Assembly (NCBI GenBank): GCA_001942185.1
Contig: MKJV01000112.1
Span: 1 to 64,000, forward strand
DNA from: Pseudonocardia sp. CNS-004
Lineage (GTDB): Bacteria > Actinomycetota > Actinomycetes > Mycobacteriales > Pseudonocardiaceae
Direction: 5' to 3'
Length of the DNA stretch: 64,000 nucleotides
Made by a program: the position numbers and the translations under genes. The notes below the pieces were generated by a model. That model saw only the letters and a program-made list of their open reading frames with translations, did not search any database and had not been told where the DNA came from. Shown here piece after piece: positions 18,187-27,588 of the stretch (within the stretch, counting starts at the first letter, position 1; each line of letters opens with the position of its first letter).

Positions 18187-19751
18187 CGGGCGGGACGAGC
18201 CGCCCCGTTGTTCGGGGATGCCGACGTCGGTGGGGTCCTCGAGCACCGTGCATCCGTCGCGCGCCTCGGCCTCGGCCACCGACGTGATGCGAGGTGCGAG
18301 AAGCACGTGGCCGCCCCGGCCTGCGGCGCGTCGCCGAGAAGCACGGCCGTGGTGGTGGCCCGGCACAGCACGAGCAGGACCTCCGCCAGCACCGCGGAAC
18401 CGGCGCCGACGACGATGACGACGTCGAACTCGGCCTCCAGCAGCGCCGGGTGGACCCGCGAGCGGGCCAGGGTCGTCGCCACGGCCCTGGCCTCGCCGAC
18501 GATCCGCGCATCGGCCTCCGTGCGCAGCGCCGCGGCCCGTTCGTCCAGCTCATAGCGGCGGGTGTCGAGCGCCGCCCGCCGGGCCGACGCGCCGTCCTGC
18601 CGGGCGGCGAGCTCACGCAGCCGCGCCTGGCGGAACAGCAGCCGGCGGGCGACGAGCGCGTGGTCCTCCGCGGTGGGCGCGCCCACGACTCCGCCTCCTC
18701 CACGGCGACCCGCAGCCCCGTCAGCAGCTGCCGCGCGCTCTGGTACTCCTCGTCGCGCCGGTGACGGCGTGCTCGGCGGCCGCGACGCGCTCGTCGGCCG
18801 CGGCGATGTCGGCCTCGGTGTGCTCACCGATCGCCGCGCGCGCCCCCAGCTGCGCGTCCAGCCAGCGCCGCCGCCCCATCGCCGCCACGCTGGTGAAGCG
18901 GTGCAGCTCGGCGTCGGCGGCGACGGCCTGGCGGCGGTGCTGGCGACGCGCCCGCCACCCATCTGGCTGCTCCTCCGCGTCCAGCGCGGCACGCCCCTCC
19001 CGCAGCGCCCGCTGCCGCTGCTCGAGCACACCGAGGCCCTCGTTCGCGAGCCGGGCCTGGCGCAGCGCGGCGCGCACCGGGGCGAGCGCCGCCTGCGCGT
19101 CGAGCGCCACACGCAGCTCGGTGGCGGCGGCGACGACGGCCCGGCGCGCCTCGTCGGCCGATGCCTCTGCCTCCCGCAGCCGGGGCCGCAGCTCGGCGAG
19201 GTCACGCTCGGCGGCGACCCGCGCGGACGCGGCACGGTAGGCGAGCTTGTCGTAGTCGCCCAGCTCCGTGCGAAGGCGCTCCACCTCGGCGTCGACCGCG
19301 TCGATCTCCTCCAGCTCGGCCGCGACCTCCGCCAGCTCCTCGTCGACCTCACGGGACGCGTCGGCGGAGCCGGCCCCCGGCTCCGCACCGACCCGCACCG
19401 CGCCGGCCGCATCGGGCAGCGCCTCGTCGACCGCGGCGTCCGACGGCCCGACCAGCAACACCCGCCTGCCCTCGCCGACCAGCGCCTCGATCACCCCGGC
19501 CAGCACCCGCCCGCGCCCGACGGCGCCCAGACCGCCCGTACCCCGGGACTGCGGAAGTCGGCGGGCACCGACCCCGCACCTTCCTCCGCGTCCGGCGCCG
19601 GGGTACCCGCGAGCCGCCCCTCCGCCAGCGCCTGGGCGAGCGGCGCGGGCCCCGCGGCGCGCAGGCCGTCGAGAAGGGCGTCGAGCGCGGGCAGGCCGTC
19701 CCCCCGCTGCTCGACGTCCGCGATCACGTCGGTCGACCAGTCCGCCCCCAT
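18184..19751 (-). CDS. Degenerate UPF1-like AAA/helicase protein with coiled coil, several frame breaks
   Basis: The span codes for about 520 residues in pieces. The N-terminus (MGADWSTDVIADVEQRGDG) is followed by a P-loop-like region (GRGRVLAGVIEALVGEGRRVLLVGPSDAAVDEAL), a long Ala/Arg/Glu coiled coil, and then FDVVIVVGAGSAVLAEVLLVL with LLGDAPQAG. These resemble motifs II and III of SF1 helicases (usually VDEAG), but the acidic pair of the Walker B is missing. Breaks occur near 19500, 18770, 18690 and 18330. It may be a degenerate or non-catalytic helicase, or partly garbled by errors. No operon partner is evident. Confidence 0.55.
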
Positions 19752-19951
19752 CGTTCCCCCGTTCGGTCCCCCCGATCGATTGAACCACCAGCAGGTGATC
19801 ACAGAGAGTTGATCGGGCGGCACGGAGCCTGATACACGGCGAAGTGGGGCCTTCGCCACACCGCCGCCCGCGCCCCGAACGGCGCAACCGGGACCGGACC
19901 GTTAGCGAGGAAACCTTCCCAACCCGGCCTTTCTCCACGAGTATCCGGACC

Positions 19952-21012
19952 ATGGTGGGACGACAAGGACGTCGGGTTCGGATCGCGGCGGCGCTGATCG
20001 CTGCGACGTTGGCCCTCGCTGCCTGCGGCATGCGGGGGGCCGGGTCAGGAGGCGACACCGAAGCGGGCGGCGGCGAGACCTTCACGATCAAGTTCTCGCA
20101 CGTCGTGACCCCGGCGACGCCGAAGGGTCAGGCGGCCGAGAAGTTCAAGGAAGTCGTGGAGCAGCGCTCCGGCGGCCGGATCACCGTCGAGGTGTACCCC
20201 AACTCCGAGCTCTACGGCGACAAGGACGAGCTGCAGGCCCTCCAGTCGAACAGCGTCCAGATGCTGGCGCCCGCCAGCGCCAAGTTCACGACGATCGCAC
20301 CGGCGCTGCAGGTTCTCGACCTGCCGTTCCTGTTCGACAGCGTCGAGGACATCCCCGCGGTCGTCTCCCCGGACTCGGCGGCGGCAAGGCCATCTACGAG
20401 AACGAGGCGCTCGCCGCCAACAACATCAAGGTGCTCGGCCTCTGGGACAACGGGCTCAAGCAGCTCTCCTCGAACACCGAGATGCGCACCCCCGACTCGC
20501 TGGCCGGGCTGAGCTTCCGCATCCAGCCCTCCGACGTGCTGCGCAGCCAGTTCGAGAAGTGGGGCGCCAGCTCCACCCCGATGGCGTTCTCCGAGGTCTA
20601 CAACGCGCTCCAGCAGGGCGTGGTCAACGGCCAGGAGAACCCGTACTCGAACATCGAGTCGCAGAACATGCACACGGTGCAGAGCCACATCACCGAGTCG
20701 AACCACGGCTACATCGGGTACGTGCTGGTGATCAACAACCAGTTCATGGAGAGCCTGCCCGCCGACCTCCAGACGATCGTCCGGGAGTCCGCCGACGAGG
20801 CCAGCACCTACAACCGCGAGGTCGCCGCGAAGCTGAACGCGGATGCCCGCACCACCATCGAGCAGGCGGGCACGACGACGATCACGGAGCTGACGCCCGA
20901 GGAGCGCCAGGCGTTCAAGGACCGCGTGGTGCCGTCGGTCTGGCAGCAGTACGCCGACGTCATCGGGCCGGACCTCGTCAACGACCTGCTCGCCAAGCAG
21001 AACGCCCAGTAG
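19952..21012 (+). CDS. dctP: TRAP transporter solute-binding lipoprotein (DctP family)
   Basis: This is the extracytoplasmic receptor of a TRAP transporter. The signal peptide ends in a lipobox (LALAAC, Cys near residue 26), so it is a lipoprotein. The DctP fold shows IKFSHVVTPATPKGQAAEKFKEVV, the substrate-cleft region LAGLSFRIQPSDVLRS and GVVNGQENP. The length of about 353 residues is normal. One base is missing near 20380 (ACTCGG for ACTCCGG or similar), just before GGKAIYENEAL. It heads a P-Q-M operon. The ligand is probably an organic acid but cannot be specified. Confidence 0.92.
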
Positions 21013-21018
21013 GGCCCG

Positions 21019-21638
21019 TTGGGCACCTTCGCGCAGCGGTTCGACCGGGTGCTGACCCGGATCGAGAACGTACTGGCCGCGTCCGCGCTCGGTCTCGCGA
21101 CGATCATCGCCATCGTCGCGGTCGTGCTCCGCTACGTCTTCGGGGTCTTCCTGTTCTGGTCCGAGGAAGCGATCATTTACCTGATCATCTACTCGACCTT
21201 CCTCGCGCCGTGATCACGCTGCGGCACAACGAGCACGTCAACGTCGACATCTTCGGCGCCTTCCTGAAGGCGGGCGGTAAGCGCGCGTTCGCCGTCCTCG
21301 CCTCTGCCATCACCGTCGTGTACCTGGTGTGCATCGGCTTCTTCGCGTGGCTGCTGCTGTTCGAGCCGTTCTCCACCTCCACGATCACGCCGTCGCTGAA
21401 GCTGCCGCTGTGGGTGGTCGAGGCGGCGGTCCCGATCGGCCTGACCCTGATGCTCCTGCGGGCGCTGGAGATCCTCGTGCGGAACGCGCGCGGCGTGGAC
21501 GCCTTCGCCGAGGCGGGGCGCTCGATCGTCGAGGTCGAGGCGGAGGCCACCGGCCTGGACATGCGTGACATCGAGCGCACCCGCCGCGAGATCGGCGACG
21601 GCACCGCGGAGAACGACACCGAGGAGAACGACCGGTGA
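21019..21638 (+). CDS. dctQ: TRAP transporter small permease (DctQ family)
   Basis: The small membrane subunit has four helices, beginning VLAASALGLATIIAIVAVVLRYVF with the conserved FGVFLFWSEEAIIYLIIYSTFLG. The second half carries HVNVDIFGAFL and a Glu-rich C-terminal tail. A missing G near 21210 (CTCGCG for CTCGGCG) creates a false stop and splits the frame. The TTG start at 21019 lies six bases after the dctP stop, and the end overlaps the dctM start (ATG/TGA). It couples the receptor to the large permease. Confidence 0.88.
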
Positions 21639-22923
21639 CCGAGGCCTCGATCGCGCTGGTCGTCATCCTCTTCGCGCTGCTGTTCTCCTCCGCCCCGATC
21701 GCGGTGGCGCTGGGTCTGACCTCGTTCCTCTACTTCTTCTACTTCACGACGATCCCGCTCACCCAGGTGCCGGAACGCCTGTTCAACTCGCTGAACACGT
21801 TCCCGCTGATGGCGATCCCGTTCTTCGTGCTCGCCGCGAGCATCATGAGCCGGGGCGGGATCAGCAGACGCCTGATCGCCGCGTGCAACGCCGTCGTCGG
21901 GCAGTTCCGCGGCGGTCTCGCGATGACCGGTGTGCTCGCGTGCATGTTCTTCGCCGCGATCTCCGGGTCCAGCCCGGCCACTGTCGTCGCAGTCGGCACG
22001 CTGATCATCCCGGCGATGATCGCCAGCGGCTATCCCCGGCGCTTCTCCACCGGCCTGGTCGCGACCTCGGGCTCGCTCGGTATCCTCATCCCCCCGTCGA
22101 TCCCCCTGATCGTCTACGGGATCGCCACCGAGGAGTCGATCGGCGACCTGTTCATCGCCGGGGTCCTGCCCGGCCTCGTCGCCGGACTCATGCTGCTCGG
22201 GGTGGTGTTCCTGGTCTCCCACCGCCGTGGCTACGGCACCGGCGACGACGCGATCGTCATGACGACGGCCGAGAAGCTGCGCGCCATGCGGGACGCGGTG
22301 CTCAGCCTCGCGCTGCCCGCGCTGGTGCTCGGCGGCATCTACGGTGGGATCTTCACGCCCACCGAGGCGGCCGCGATGGCCGTGTTCTACGCGGTGATCG
22401 TGTCGGTCTTCATCTACAAGGAGCTCTCGTTCACGGACCTCGGCGGCATCCTGCTGTCGTCGTCCCGCACCTCGGCGATGATCATGTTCATCATCGCAAC
22501 GGGATCCTGTTCTCGTTCGTGCTGACCTCGGAGCGCATCCCCGGCGAGATCACGGAGCTGCTGCTGAGCTACGAGCTCAACACGTTCACGTTCCTGCTGC
22601 TCGTCAACATCCTGCTGCTCGTGGCCGGCTGCTTCATGGAGACCTCGAGCGCGATCCTCATCCTCGCCCCGATCCTCCTGCCGATCGCCCTGGAGCTCGG
22701 GGTCAACCCGATCCACCTCGGCATCATCATGGTGATGAACCTGGAGATCGGCATGGTGACGCCGCCGCTGGGTCTGAACCTGTTCGTGGCGAGCGGGATG
22801 TCGGGCATGAGCGTGCTGCAGGTGGCGCGGGCGGCGATTCCGACGGCCGTGGTCCTGCTGCTCGCGCTGTTCCTGGTGACCTACGTCCCGGCGATCTCGC
22901 TCACGCTGCTCGGGGGCGGGTAG
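21635..22923 (+). CDS. dctM: TRAP transporter large permease (DctM family)
   Basis: This 429-residue, 12-helix permease performs the sodium-driven transport step. Typical DctM signatures are present: FALLFSSAPIAVALGL at the N-terminus, ISGSSPATVVAVGTLIIPAM, GSLGILIPPSIPLIVYG and the late EIGMVTPPLGLNLFV. One C is missing near 22500 (GCAAC for GCCAAC), between MFIIA and NGILFSFVL. The gene overlaps dctQ by four bases. Its 3' end overlaps the convergent TIGR02206-like gene by 43 bases. Confidence 0.92.
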
Positions 22924-23600
22924 CGCCGCGTCCACGGCCAGGTCAGCAACGCCCAGGCCGCCAACCCGACGACGAGCTCCACGCCCAGGTACCAGGGCCA
23001 GTCCCCCATGAGGTTCAGCAGCGAGGGGTTGTCCGGTTTCCGGTTCACGAACATGTAGTTGCTGCCGGCCACCGTGTTGAACCCCAGCACCAGGACCCCC
23101 CAGACGACGGTGACCGTCGCGGCGAAGGCGAAGCTGCCCCAGTTCGGGCGCATCCCCATCCACCAGGTCAGGTACACCGCGGCCCACAGCACCAGGATGT
23201 GCTGCCCCCAGAAGCTGATGAAGTCGATGCTGGGGAAGTCGGGCCCGTCCAGCGCCGGGGTGAGCATCGCCTGCGGCACGAGCGTGAGGCCCCAGTAGTA
23301 CGTCAGCACGTACGCCCACTGCCACCGGAACCACAGCGCGCACGCGGCGGCCATCCACGTCAGGTCGGAGATCTGGAACGGCAGCGAGTGCTCGATGTCG
23401 AACCGGGCCGGGGACAGGTCGTAGACCAGGATCGGCAGGTGGAAGGCGACCAGCAGCACCGCGTAGGCCCGGCCGGTCACCTCCGCCGCCCGCGTGCCGC
23501 GGTACCGGGTGCCGGACCGGGCGAGCACCACAGCGCCCACGGCCAAGAGGATCAGGACCACCCAGTGCGACGCGCCGTAGGCGGCGAACGAGCGCTCCAC
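22881..23600 (-). CDS. TIGR02206/YwaF-like membrane protein
   Basis: A 239-residue integral membrane protein with about seven helices. Motifs of the YwaF/TMEM164-like family are seen: HLPILVYDLSPARFDIEHSLPFQISDL, ALTYYWGL-type segments, and TVAGSNYMFVNRKPDNPSLLNLMGDWPWYL. The biochemical role of the family is unclear. GTG at 23600 is chosen because the hydrophobic N-terminus starts there. It converges on and overlaps the 3' end of dctM. Confidence 0.78.
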   Translation of the reverse strand: MERSFAAYGASHWVVLILLAVGAVVLARSGTRYRGTRAAEVTGRAYAVLLVAFHLPILVYDLSPARFDIEHSLPFQISDLTWMAAACALWFRWQWAYVLTYYWGLTLVPQAMLTPALDGPDFPSIDFISFWGQHILVLWAAVYLTWWMGMRPNWGSFAFAATVTVVWGVLVLGFNTVAGSNYMFVNRKPDNPSLLNLMGDWPWYLGVELVVGLAAWALLTWPWTRRYPPPSSVSEIAGT

Positions 23601-23719
23601 CGCGCCAGCGTATGCCGCACGGCGAGACCCCACCGCCGCGTCCTGGCGCACCCCGCGTCGGCCGACGCACTCCGTCGACGGGGTGCACCACGCCGGACGG
23701 GGTGCGCCGCCGAGCGCGG

Positions 23720-24013
23720 CTAGCCGCCCGCGTCGAACGACCGGTCGAAGTCGCCCCCGAAGAGGTTGAGCAGGACCTCGCAGTCGCAGAAGCCGCCGTT
23801 GTCCTCCAGCTCGCGCCGCAGCGGCGGCCAGGGGACACCCGCCCCGCGCGCCCATTCCTCGGCCGCGCGAGGCGTGCCGTCGCAGGACCGCTGCCGTGCC
23901 TGGACCGCGGCGGCCAGCGCCGCCTGCTGCTCCAGCGTGAGGCTCAGCTCGGGAGCATCGAACTCCTGCTCGTCGTCTTCCCAGCATGACTCGTCGTCGA
24001 AGAGGTTCGCCAT
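23720..24013 (-). CDS. DUF2695 protein
   Basis: A 97-residue acidic protein beginning MANLFDDESCWEDD. It contains the DUF2695 pattern ending in DNGGFCDCEVLLNLFG, where two closely spaced cysteines follow a helical region. The ATG at 24013 is preferred over an upstream in-frame GTG since it gives the family N-terminus. It is divergent from the pRiA4b ORF-3 gene. The function is unknown. Confidence 0.75.
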   Translation of the reverse strand: MANLFDDESCWEDDEQEFDAPELSLTLEQQAALAAAVQARQRSCDGTPRAAEEWARGAGVPWPPLRRELEDNGGFCDCEVLLNLFGGDFDRSFDAGG

Positions 24014-24135
24014 GCCGACGACGATGCCCGTGGGCACCGACGCAGGCGGGCGGCACGGGCGGAGTTATCCACAAGTGGCCCGGCCAAAGGCCGGGTTGAT
24101 CGCCAACGGCCCCGGGTAGGTCGTAGCGTTGACGC

Positions 24136-25635
24136 ATGTCGCGCTCCGGCTCGCCGAAGGACCAGGCCGAGCTGCTGAAGCAGTTCGAGGCCCAACTCGC
24201 CGGCCTGGACATGGGTCAGCTGCACCAGCTGTTGGACCGCCTCGGTGGCGCGATCAGCGGTTTCGACGCTCCGGACCATCCGACACCGTCCCGACGACGT
24301 GAGCGCCGCGCCGACGTCGTCACCTACCGCGTGCGCGTCGACCTCACCGGCACGAAGCCGCCGCTGTGGCGTCGCCTCGAGCTCGCCTCCGACATGCACC
24401 TCGACGAGCTGCACGGCGTCATCCAGATCGCGTTCGGTTGGACGGACAGCCATCTGCACCAGTTCAGCGCGGGCGCACACCCGCACGACCGCGACGCCGA
24501 GCGCTTCCTCACCCCGTTCGACGTCGAGGAGGGCGACGAGGGCACCCTCGAGAACGAGGTCCGCCTCGACGATGTGCTGGTCGACGTCGGCGACCAGCTG
24601 TTCTACGCCTACGACTTCGGCGACGGCTGGGACCACACGGTGCGCCTCGAGGCCGTGCGTCCCCGGGACGACGCCGCGCCGCGCGCGACCTGCACCGCGG
24701 GCCGGCGGCCGGGTCCTCCCGAGGACTGCGGCGGCATCGGCGGGTACGAGCTGTTCGCCGCGGCGAACGACCCGGACCACCCGCACCACTCCGACGCGCG
24801 TGCCGAGATCGCCCGCGTGTACGGCGCCGACGTCTCCCCCGAGGGCCTCGCACCCACCCCGTTCGACCTCGACCAGATCAACGCCGAGCTGGCCGGCCTC
24901 CCGGCGCAGTCGACGGCCCTGCTCCCCGAACCGATCGCCGACCTCGTGCACTCCGTGCGCGACACCCGGGTACAGGCCGAGCTGCGGACGCACCTCGACG
25001 CTGCCGCCCTCGACTCCCCCGCGGAGATCGACACGGACACCGCGGAACGCGTGCTCCGCCCGTACACGTGGCTGCTCGACCGGGTCGGCGACGACGGCAT
25101 CACGCTCACCGGAGCCGGCTACCTCCCACCTGCGCACGTCGAGGCGACCGCCGCCGAGCTCGGACTGACGGCCGAGTGGATGGGCAAGCGCAACCGCGAG
25201 AACCATCTGCCCGCGGTGCTGCACCTGCGCGAGTCCGCACAGAAGATGGGCCTGCTCCGCAAGAACAAGGGCAAGCTGCTGGTCACCGCCCGCGGGCGCC
25301 GGCTGCGCACCGACCCCGTGGGCATGTGGCAGCACATCGCCGAGCGGGCGCTGTCCGGCCTGGGCGATTGTGAGACCCAGGCGGGCATGATCCTGCTGAT
25401 CGGCGTCGCCGCGGGCGGGACCGACGACCTCGACGCCCTCGTCGCCCGGACGCTGCACTCCATCGGTTGGATGCAGGCCGACGGTGGCCCGATCATGAGC
25501 GGCGCTGCCACGTGGGAGACGCACGCGCTGCTCCGGCGGGTGGGCGGGCTCGTCGGCGAGTCGTTCCGACGGGAGGAACAGCCCACGCCCGACGGGATCA
25601 CCTTCGCGCGCGCGGTGCTGCGTGCCTGCTCCTGA
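24136..25635 (+). CDS. pRiA4b ORF-3 family protein
   Basis: A 499-residue intact protein. Residues 60-230 match the pRiA4b ORF-3/IS1096 TnpR-passenger fold: YRVRVDLTGTKPPLWRRLEL, HLDELHGVIQIAFGW, FYAYDFGDGWDHTVRLE and a CxxG-rich loop (CTAGRRPGPPEDCGGIGGYE). The C-terminal 200 residues form a separate, winged-helix-like region (LTGAGYLPPAHVEATAAEL, LRESAQKMGLLRKNKGKLLVT). That region resembles part of the protein at 32875. The family is widespread next to mobile DNA, and its function is not established. No transposon ends were found here. Confidence 0.85.
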   Translation: MSRSGSPKDQAELLKQFEAQLAGLDMGQLHQLLDRLGGAISGFDAPDHPTPSRRRERRADVVTYRVRVDLTGTKPPLWRRLELASDMHLDELHGVIQIAFGWTDSHLHQFSAGAHPHDRDAERFLTPFDVEEGDEGTLENEVRLDDVLVDVGDQLFYAYDFGDGWDHTVRLEAVRPRDDAAPRATCTAGRRPGPPEDCGGIGGYELFAAANDPDHPHHSDARAEIARVYGADVSPEGLAPTPFDLDQINAELAGLPAQSTALLPEPIADLVHSVRDTRVQAELRTHLDAAALDSPAEIDTDTAERVLRPYTWLLDRVGDDGITLTGAGYLPPAHVEATAAELGLTAEWMGKRNRENHLPAVLHLRESAQKMGLLRKNKGKLLVTARGRRLRTDPVGMWQHIAERALSGLGDCETQAGMILLIGVAAGGTDDLDALVARTLHSIGWMQADGGPIMSGAATWETHALLRRVGGLVGESFRREEQPTPDGITFARAVLRACS

Positions 25636-25638
25636 GGG

Positions 25639-25935
25639 TCACGGGCCGGGCACGTCGAGCCGGACCGTCACGCGGCTGCCGTCGTCGATCCCTTCCTTCT
25701 CCCGCACCGTCTTCTTGACCGGCAGCACGTAGCTGCCGCTGCTCTTCTCCGGGAACACCGACGTCGCCCAGACCGTCTCGCCGATGCGCACGTGCACCCG
25801 CACCGACCCGAACCCGGCGGGCTCACCCGCCACGTCGCGGACCTCGTCGGCGACCTCGACGGGAAGCCGGAGGAAATACCAGGACGGTCCGTCGGTGTCC
25901 CAGGCGAAGACGTCGGCGTCGAAGGTCCGCTCCAT
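25639..25935 (-). CDS. DUF1905 protein
   Basis: This 98-residue protein matches DUF1905: WYFLRLPVEVADEV near residue 20, then FGSVRVHVRIGETVWATSVFP, and SYVLPVKKTVREKEGIDDGSRVTV at the C-terminus. The fold is a small beta-barrel, and the function is unknown. The ATG at 25935 gives the conserved FDADVFAW N-terminus. It converges on the pRiA4b ORF-3 gene with a three-base gap. Confidence 0.85.
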   Translation of the reverse strand: MERTFDADVFAWDTDGPSWYFLRLPVEVADEVRDVAGEPAGFGSVRVHVRIGETVWATSVFPEKSSGSYVLPVKKTVREKEGIDDGSRVTVRLDVPGP

Positions 25936-25959
25936 GAGCAGCAACAGTAGGCCGACGAC

Positions 25960-26661
25960 CTAGCTCGATCGGCTCAACCACTCCGACAGCAGATCGCGTT
26001 CGGCATCGCTGAGCATCGGCAGCGTCGGGGCGACGGCCCGGAACGCGACGGCCGCCGCGGTCGTGGGGTCGGCGGGGAGCGCCGGACCGTCGGTGAGGAC
26101 CTGTCGCATCACCGCCTCGTACATCGCGTCGGCCAGCCCGGGGTCGCGCTCGTCCGGCGGTACGGACAGGAGGGCGAGCACGACGCCGGTGCCGCCGGAG
26201 TGGATGAGCTCGACGGCCCGACGTTCCGGGACGCGGAGGCGGCCCGCCGCCGCGACGCGGTGCACCCGGGCGCCCAGGACCTCCATCCCGGTGGTCATTG
26301 CCGGGGAGCGGGTGGCCCTGCTCGGGTCGGTGAGCAGCCCGAACAGCGCCGGGTTGGCGAGACCGAAGCCGATGTGGGTGTCCCACCCCGCCCGCAGGTC
26401 CGCCACCGGGTCGGTGCTGTGCTCGACGAGCGCCTTCTCGGCGACGTAGCCGGCGAAGACGTGCTCGGCGACGGCATCGAGCAGCGCGTCCTTGTCCTCG
26501 AAGAACCGGTAGATCGTCGGCGCCTGCGTCCCGGCCGCCTGCGCGACGGCCCGGACGGTGACGGCGGCGGCGCCGTGCTCGCGCAGCAGCTGGGCCGCGA
26601 CCTCGACGATCCCCGCCCGGTTCCGGCTCCTGCCGACGCTCGCCTCGACCATGTTCCGCAT
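25960..26661 (-). CDS. TetR-family regulator of the adjacent NmrA-like gene
   Basis: A 233-residue TetR protein with its helix-turn-helix at about residues 18-60 (RAGIVEVAAQLLREHG, then VRAVAQAAGTQAPTIYRFFEDKDALLDAV). The C-terminal region has a conserved GWDTHIGFGLANPALFGLL helix pair. It is divergent from an NmrA-type reductase; a perfect 17-bp palindrome lies between them and is the probable operator. The ligand is unknown. Confidence 0.9.
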   Translation of the reverse strand: MRNMVEASVGRSRNRAGIVEVAAQLLREHGAAAVTVRAVAQAAGTQAPTIYRFFEDKDALLDAVAEHVFAGYVAEKALVEHSTDPVADLRAGWDTHIGFGLANPALFGLLTDPSRATRSPAMTTGMEVLGARVHRVAAAGRLRVPERRAVELIHSGGTGVVLALLSVPPDERDPGLADAMYEAVMRQVLTDGPALPADPTTAAAVAFRAVAPTLPMLSDAERDLLSEWLSRSS

Positions 26662-26686
26662 GTTATCGCGAACCTGATACCGTCGT

Positions 26687-26703
26687 TGCTAACGACGTTA
26701 GCA
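26687..26703. promoter_or_regulatory. TetR operator TGCTAACGACGTTAGCA
   Basis: This is a perfect palindrome of eight-base arms around one central A, midway between the divergent TetR and NmrA-like genes. It overlaps the likely leftward promoter elements (TTAGCA and GATAAC on the minus strand). The position and symmetry are what a TetR dimer site should have. Confidence 0.75.
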
Positions 26704-26724
26704 TCAGCGTTCAGGAGGCTACGG

Positions 26725-27585
26725 ATGATCATCGTCACCGGCGGCACCGGGAAGCTCGGTTCCCAGATCGTCGATCGGCTGCTCGAGCGGGTCCCGGCCG
26801 ACCGCGTTGGCGTCAGCGTCCGGGACACCGGCCGCGCAGCCGTCCTCGCTGCGCGCGGGGTGCGCGTGCGGCGCGGCGACTTCGCCGACCCGGCATCGCT
26901 CGCCGAGGCGTTCGAGGGCGCCACCCAGGTGCTCGTCGTCTCGACCGACCACACGGGCGACGCGGCCGTCACCCGGCACACCGCGGCGATCGACGCCGCC
27001 CGGGACGCGGGCGCCGCGCGCGTCCTCTACACCAGCCACCAGGCCGCCGCCGAGGACTCGGCCTTCGCGCCGATGCCCGACCACGCCACCACCGAGCTCC
27101 ACCTGGCGAAGACGGGCGGCCCGTTCACGGTGCTGCGCAACGGGTTCTACGCCGCCACGGTCCCGCTCATGCTGGGCCGGGCGCTGGAGACCGGTGAGCT
27201 CGTCGCGCCCGCCGACGGCCCCGTGTCGTGGACGGCGCACGCCGACCTCGCCGAGGCCGCGGCGGTGATCCTCGCCGACGAGGGCCGGTTCGACGGGCCC
27301 ACCCCGCCGCTGACGGCCCCGCAGGCGCTCGACCTGGCCGCCGTCGCCGGCATCCTCACCGACATCACGGGACGCCCGATCCGCCGGGTCGTCGCCGACG
27401 ACGACGAGTGGGCGGCCGGGTTGACGGCGCACGGCGTGCCTGCCGACCGGGCCACCCTGCTGCTCGGCATGTTCCGGGCGGCCCGGCGCGGGGAGTTCGC
27501 CACCACCGGCCCCGAGCTCGAGAACCTCCTCCAGCGCCCGGCCACGCCGCTGCGCTCGATCCTGGAGCAGGCGCTCGACCGGTGA
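26725..27585 (+). CDS. NmrA-type NAD(P)-binding oxidoreductase
   Basis: A 286-residue atypical SDR. The Rossmann motif VTGGTGKLGSQIVDRL starts at residue 4, followed by GDFADPASLAEAFEGATQVLVVSTD. LYTSHQAAAED occupies the active-site strand without the YxxxK of classical SDRs, as in NmrA, QorB and NAD(P)H-sensing proteins. A strong AGGAGG precedes the ATG. It is paired with the divergent TetR gene and is probably induced by a small electrophile or quinone. Confidence 0.88.
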   Translation: MIIVTGGTGKLGSQIVDRLLERVPADRVGVSVRDTGRAAVLAARGVRVRRGDFADPASLAEAFEGATQVLVVSTDHTGDAAVTRHTAAIDAARDAGAARVLYTSHQAAAEDSAFAPMPDHATTELHLAKTGGPFTVLRNGFYAATVPLMLGRALETGELVAPADGPVSWTAHADLAEAAAVILADEGRFDGPTPPLTAPQALDLAAVAGILTDITGRPIRRVVADDDEWAAGLTAHGVPADRATLLLGMFRAARRGEFATTGPELENLLQRPATPLRSILEQALDR

Positions 27586-27588
27586 CGG

